DNA of 64,000 bases from Apostichopus japonicus (lineage: Eukaryota; Echinodermata; Holothuroidea; Aspidochirotida; Stichopodidae). A model generated the notes under the pieces. The model had not been told where the DNA came from. It worked only from the letters and a program-made list of their open reading frames with translations, and did no database searches. This document shows, piece after piece, positions 59,079 to 64,000 of this stretch (position 1 is its first letter; every line of letters starts with the position of its first letter). Location: positions 2,099,001-2,163,000 of the forward strand of contig NC_092579.1 of NCBI RefSeq assembly GCF_037975245.1, written 5' to 3'. Both the position numbers and the translations under genes were made by a program.

Positions 59079-60197
59079 GGTACGGAAGCAGGACACTTCG
59101 CCCAACAACCATTTCGCCCAACTGCCATTTCGCCCAACCTTACCATTTCGCCCAACCAGCCTGGTCATTTCGCCCAACCAGCCTGGTCATTTCGCCCAAC
59201 CAGCCAGGTCATTTCGCCCAACCAGCCTGATCATTTCGCCCAACCTGCAGCCTGGTCATTTCGCCCAACCTTGATTAAATATGATACTTCAAAAGGAAAC
59301 GTTCGGGAATTGTTAACGTTACAGGATACGAACCGAATATTAAGGAAACTTGAGGATCGATCAGTGTGTTAGGGGTTAGGTTTGATAGTAAACGTTCGAA
59401 TATTAAGGAATATTAAGGAAACTTGAAGTCCTTTACTTTGTATAACTTTAGTAAGGAAACGTTCGGGAATTTTTAACGTTACAGGATACGAACCGAATAT
59501 TAAGGAATCTTGAGGATGGAGTCAGTGTTTTAGGGGTTAGGTTTGATAGTAAACGTTCGGGAATTGTTAACGTTACGGGATACGAACCGAGTATTAAGGA
59601 AAGTTGAAGTCGTGGTTAAATTGATTACATATGTGATTACATATGTGGTTACATTGATAAAGTGGTTACATTGATTAAATATAGTACTTCAATATTACGG
59701 ACTGGTTTTATATATATTTTTTTCAATTTAATAAGTTTGGGGGGTTAGGTTTGATAGGTTTCTATGAAGACCGATTCCCCTGTGTTTGTATAATAATATA
59801 ACTTTCATTGTATGCGTAAACGCCTAAAGTAGTGTAATCCTCCCATTATACCCGAAATAACTGCTCAGACTTTGATCTATATCGAGCGGACCTCACTTTT
59901 TTATTTACCTATTACGAAGTAACCTAACCCAAAATAAATCAAATTGAACTAGTGGAATAGAAAAAGTAATATTATTCTGACTGAATATTAGTAAAAATAA
60001 GGTTGGGCGAAATGACCAACACGGTTGGGCGAAATGACCATGCTGGTTGGGCGAAATGACTATGGTGGTTGGGCGAAATGACCATGCTGGTTGGGCGAAA
60101 TGACCAGGCTGGTTGGGCGAAATGACCAGGCTGGTTGGGCGAAATGGCAGTTGGGCGAAATGGTTGTTGGGCGAAGTGACTAGAAAGCCTTGGTACC
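59079..60197. mobile_element. Foldback element with inverted arrays of TTTCGCCCAACC units
   Basis: The left end (59079-59275) has CACTTCGCCCAACAACC, then CATTTCGCCCAACTGC, then about five 22-bp units CATTTCGCCCAACCAGCCTG. The right end (about 60000-60197) carries the reverse complement in mirror order, closing with GCGAAGTGACTAG and GGTACC. Between them, segments with AACGTTCGGGAAT, AACGTTACAGGATACGAACC and TATTAAGGAA recur about three times (59300-59600). No transposase was seen. Subterminal repeat arrays in inverted orientation are typical of some DNA transposons and foldback elements. Confidence 0.88.
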
Positions 60198-62278
60198 AGG
60201 CCTGGCAAGAGTGAATTCAATGTTATAGTTGGCCCGGGAAAATATGGGATAAAGAGTAATGTATTTTCATGTTCATGATACATTTACAGCAGAATGAGGA
60301 TTTCAAATAGCCGCCCGGTGATATAATTGTGTCCAGGGCCCGACCAAGCTCTCGACTCCCCATCGGTAAACAAGTCAAACATTATAACTACATGGTCCAC
60401 ATGTACCATGGTCAATACATTGTTGCAAAAAAATCTATCATTATTTGTCTTTCGGGAATTTTAGGTTTAGAATTAGTCTACAAAAAATGTGAACCCCAAA
60501 TTTCATTGTAGAGATGTTTTAATTGCTCTGACACTCAAACGAATACCCATTACACTTTCACATTCTCAGAAGATGCAAATATCACCAACCACCCCTGCAG
60601 TAACAATCCGAAAACTTCCCATTCCCACCCTCCCCCCCCCCCCCCTCCCTCATAAAACGTGTCACCAACTAATTGCTGAGTGTCAACGAGTTTACGTTAA
60701 AAGTACTTATCATAGGCTTAGGAACCAGGGGGAGGGGGCTACTCCCCCAACAAAGTGACCGGGTGAGACATCTTCCGCCACCCACCCCACCCCCCCTCAA
60801 AAAAACACCTGCCCCCTAATTATCTGAGGGTGAAAATGTCTCAACATGTATACAAATAACCAAAGAGGTGTTGACATGATCATTATCATAGTTGGAGATT
60901 TTTTTATAATGACAAATTTAAGTCCTTCTCAATACAAGAAATCAAAATGTTTCACGCGCAGATATACCCTTACCCGTTCAAATGAAGCTATCAGGTGTGT
61001 CATTTATGTAAGTTTAAATGGACAAATAATGCGTATGAGAGAACTTCAAGCCAGTCTTTCGGATTGTGGTATTAAACTTGTTTTTGCTTTTAGTAGTTGA
61101 TTCAAGCAAGTGTGGTCATTTTAGCAGAAGACAAAAAGACATCGAGTTGAATGATTTGTTTTAGCATTTTTTGTTGAATTCTCAATTTTGAGCCATATTG
61201 CGTGCAGGGGTGTAGCTATGGGGTGGGGGGTCTAACCGCCAAGATCAGTCTGCACATCAATGGTTAGTCGGCACATAAGCGATGAGGCCTTGGGCATACG
61301 TATGTTCATAAAGACATGCATATCCCTGTTGCTTTTCCAACCCCTTTTTTGCCGACAAATTAGCCGAAAATTTTGCGACAGCTTGGCGCGCTAATCCTTT
61401 TCTCCATTGTATTACTATGGTATGGTCAATGAAATTTCGCGCTCGTTGCAGGCTGTGACATTTCCGTTTATATTACACAATTTGACTCCGTTCACAGAAG
61501 CGCACCAAAGCGCACCAAATGATTCGGAAAAACCTTGCGTGCCTCGCTCGCTGTAACCTTTTTTCATATCTATTCAGTTTATGGTTGAATACACACTAAA
61601 GTTCACTGGTAGGAATTAATATATAATTAAAAAATAATAGACCAGAAAGGAAACGAGAGAAATTAGGAGGAAATTTTTAATATGATGGATAACTTTAGCA
61701 ATGTAAAATGAAGAAAAATGTTACTTGAAATGTTAAAAATGCTATTTCTTTTCAGCGCGCTTCGCTTACACCAATAGTAGATATTGTTGTCTCATTATTA
61801 GTTCCTGTAGGACAGCCTGAGTGGAATTATTGTTCCAAAGGCCACATGCAAACCTTACTCATCATCCCTTACCCATAATCCCTTACCCATCATCCCTTAC
61901 CCATACCCTCACCAATCATCCATCCTTCTCACCACAAGCCCCCTGCATCATCAAAGCGACCGCCCGCTAGTCTGAGGTAGACTATTATAAAAGGAAATGG
62001 TCAAATTGTGATCTTTGTGGTCTGTTCAGTGCGTATCCAATGGCATTGGAAGATATTTAAATGCTTCATCCTGATGCCCACAATTTTGTAAATACCACGG
62101 GAACTTCCAGGGGCCTCTCCCCTGGTACCCCAACAGGGCGTTGCCCCTGAACCCCACCAGGGGCCCTAAGACGGGCCTCTAGACCCAGGCCCTCGGGGAG
62201 TCTTTGATGCCATGTGGGTCATTCTAACCTGAAACCCCCACCCACCCATAATTCTAACCAACTCATTTCTGATTCTAT
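60198..62278. other. No gene seen
   Basis: It contains C- and G-rich tracts (about 60638-60651 and 60726-60800), short CATCCCTTACC repeats (about 61862-61905) and a GC-rich block of CCCCTGG/CCAGGGG elements at 62105-62200. The ORFs lack recognised domains. Confidence 0.5.
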
Positions 62279-62677
62279 AAGGCCCGGTCACACTATACCG
62301 ATTTTTTTATCGGAATACTATCCGATTTTCCCGGAGGAATCGAAACAGCCAGTTTTCCGTTCGGGTCTTCTAGCCACAGTGATAAAGGACCTGATTTGCT
62401 ATCTGTTGAGCCATTCCGTTGTGGAATAGCCCTCTCCTAACTTTTGATATTGACTCCGTTTCCTTTTATCGGATAGCTATCCGATTTCTCTTCCGATTTT
62501 TATCATTTTTCGATGTGACGTCACTTCAGAATGTAGTCAGTTCTAGAACGCCTCAGGTTTGAAGTAGGTATTCGAATATTCCACTGCATTCATTACATTC
62601 ACTACCACAAACCTCACTCTTCGGCCTAAAATCGGACCGTATTCCTATAAAATATCGCTGTAGTGTGACCGGGCCTT
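62279..62677. mobile_element. MITE with AAGGCCCGGTCACACTA inverted repeats
   Basis: The left end AAGGCCCGGTCACACTATAC and right end TAGTGTGACCGGGCCTT are inverted repeats. The total is 399 bp with AT-rich subterminal CCGATTTTTT / ATCGG motifs. There is no transposase. The target duplication is unclear, so the superfamily is left open. Confidence 0.82.
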
Positions 62678-63807
62678 TAATGTCATATCTCAGAAAAGAT
62701 ACTTTGAACAGCACTCTATTAAATGCCAATTGGGTTAAACATCCAAGAAAAATGAACACATCATGAGAACAGATTTATGAGTAAACGTCAGCCAGAAATG
62801 CATTCAAAATCCGCAGACTTATCTTCAGGATATCTACAAGTCACTGCAACTCGGTCGCGTAATCGATCAACATCCCTCTTAAACAATGGTGAATGTACAA
62901 TACTGGTTATATGACATCAAACGTTTGTCACAATTTTGAATTTCATTAAAAATTAATGTATTCGTAAATTAACATTTGGTTCACCAATAAAGCGTAGAAT
63001 ATGGAGGGGAGATGGGGCTGGAGGGGTAGGACGTGTTCCCTAGCCACCTAAGTTTTTCTTTGATGTGCAAGTTATACGGTTTTTCCGAGTTTTCCGTTTC
63101 TCCTACCTCCCCAACTCTTTGTTTGCCCCCCCCCCACCCCCACTTTGGAATTTCTGGTGCCGCCAGTGGTAAGTTGGTACAGCCAATACCACAGGTTTAG
63201 GCTTACAAGGAAAGTGAAACGGTTGTCAGTAATTAGCAAACCTTTCCTAAGACTAACCTTTAGTAGACGACGCCACAGGTGTGTCATTGATTACAGAATT
63301 TTACAAAGTTACTCACGGTTCTATTAATTTTGTAGGGGAGAACATCCACATATGCTTATATAACGTTTGAAATCAGTTCCAACCAACTACTATATAGTAA
63401 CAGTTTGGTCTTCAAACGTCCTGTACATTCAACAGGCGAAAAGCTTGCTTAAAAGTGAATTTTAGTCTTAACATATCTGTCTCCTGAAAGGAGGCACAAG
63501 CCCAACGATCAGTATTAATTTGGTCTATGTGATAAATATAGGGATAACTGTCATGAAAAACTTCCCAAACAGCCAAAAAATACTTATAAGTTCCTTCAAA
63601 CACAAGGCCGATCAAGTCTTAATCTGACATCAGCGAGGGCCACATTGACTTTTCTCTATCTGTTACAATGTTTATTTTCTGTGATGAAAATGACTTTTTG
63701 GCAATGATGAATCTAAAATATGGAGCCAGCTCTTATATGATGACCTAATCACGGACTGGTCTTCAGGGTCCACATCGTTAAAAGGATACTTTGCAATCAT
63801 TACGAGT
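62678..63807. other. No gene seen
   Basis: Non-coding sequence with a C-tract (about 63128-63136) and short ORFs without recognised domains. Confidence 0.5.
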
Positions 63808-64000
63808 TCAACCTGGTAGCCTTCGCTTGGTTTATACCCGGATATAAAAAAAATGGCGATTCACCGGGTATCACGTGATTTACGAAGCTATCTACGAAGC
63901 TGTTTTGTGAAAGTTTATTCTTGCTGCAGCTGCTTCATTAGCTACGATAAAGACGACAGCTAACATATGGCAGAATACATATATAGATTACATGATACCC
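63808..64000. mobile_element. MITE of the GTTCAACCTGG family, cut by the window end
   Basis: It begins GTTCAACCTGGTAGCCTTCG and TTGGTTTATACCCGG like the element at 33558. Its interior (TTATTCTTGCTGCAGCTGCT, then TCATTAGCTACGAT) matches that element in the opposite orientation. The other end lies beyond the window. Confidence 0.75.

Noticed and set aside
59079-60197. CRISPR-like array from evenly spaced TTTCGCCCAACC repeats
   Set aside because: The repeats are short with near-identical spacers, occur as mirror arrays at both ends of a foldback element, and the genome is eukaryotic.

Overview
The window is a piece of an animal nuclear genome: AT-rich, with spliced genes (GT-AG introns of about 0.2-2 kb), many non-LTR retrotransposon remnants, non-autonomous DNA transposons with terminal inverted repeats, microsatellites and one large satellite array. 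The gene content (a gustatory-receptor-like 7TM gene, a multi-TIR gene with a macro-like domain, a GT10 fucosyltransferase) fits a marine invertebrate deuterostome, most likely an echinoderm. That placement is inference; no species-diagnostic locus was seen.

Layout. 0-15 kb: mostly non-coding, with a foldback repeat (0.8-1.4 kb), a hairpin (2.5 kb), a retroelement split by a hAT element with a perfect 8-bp target duplication (5.7-8 kb), and a small ORF behind a good CCAAT/TATA promoter (10.75-11.2 kb). 15.7-17.3 kb: last two exons of a gustatory-receptor-like gene. 17.4-24.2 kb: a 292-bp tandem duplication, a CR1/L2 fragment nested in another repeat, two inverted-repeat elements and a 5'-truncated L1/Tx1-type LINE with a poly(A) tail. 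25.8-35.5 kb: an 11-exon gene on the + strand, phase-consistent at every junction, predicted to encode about 783 residues with an N-terminal macro-like domain and three TIR or TIR-like domains. 36.4-39.9 kb: a decayed Jockey-type element. 40-45.3 kb: about 80 copies of a 51-bp satellite, split by a 1.2-kb inverted-repeat element at a TA. 47.4-48.7 kb: an intronless alpha-1,3-fucosyltransferase-like gene on the - strand. 50-57 kb: two CR1/L2-type elements, one split by a second hAT. 57-64 kb: microsatellites, a foldback element built of TTTCGCCCAACC repeats, and small MITEs.

The most notable system is the macro-like/triple-TIR gene. TIR domains can cleave NAD+ and macro folds bind ADP-ribose derivatives, so one chain may hold both a producer and a sensor of a nucleotide signal, as in bacterial Thoeris-type defence. 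The middle TIR keeps a glutamate at the catalytic column (E456), whereas the first has glutamine (Q303). The function is inference; the exon model, domain order and residue differences are read from the sequence. The other genes have no evident functional link to it.
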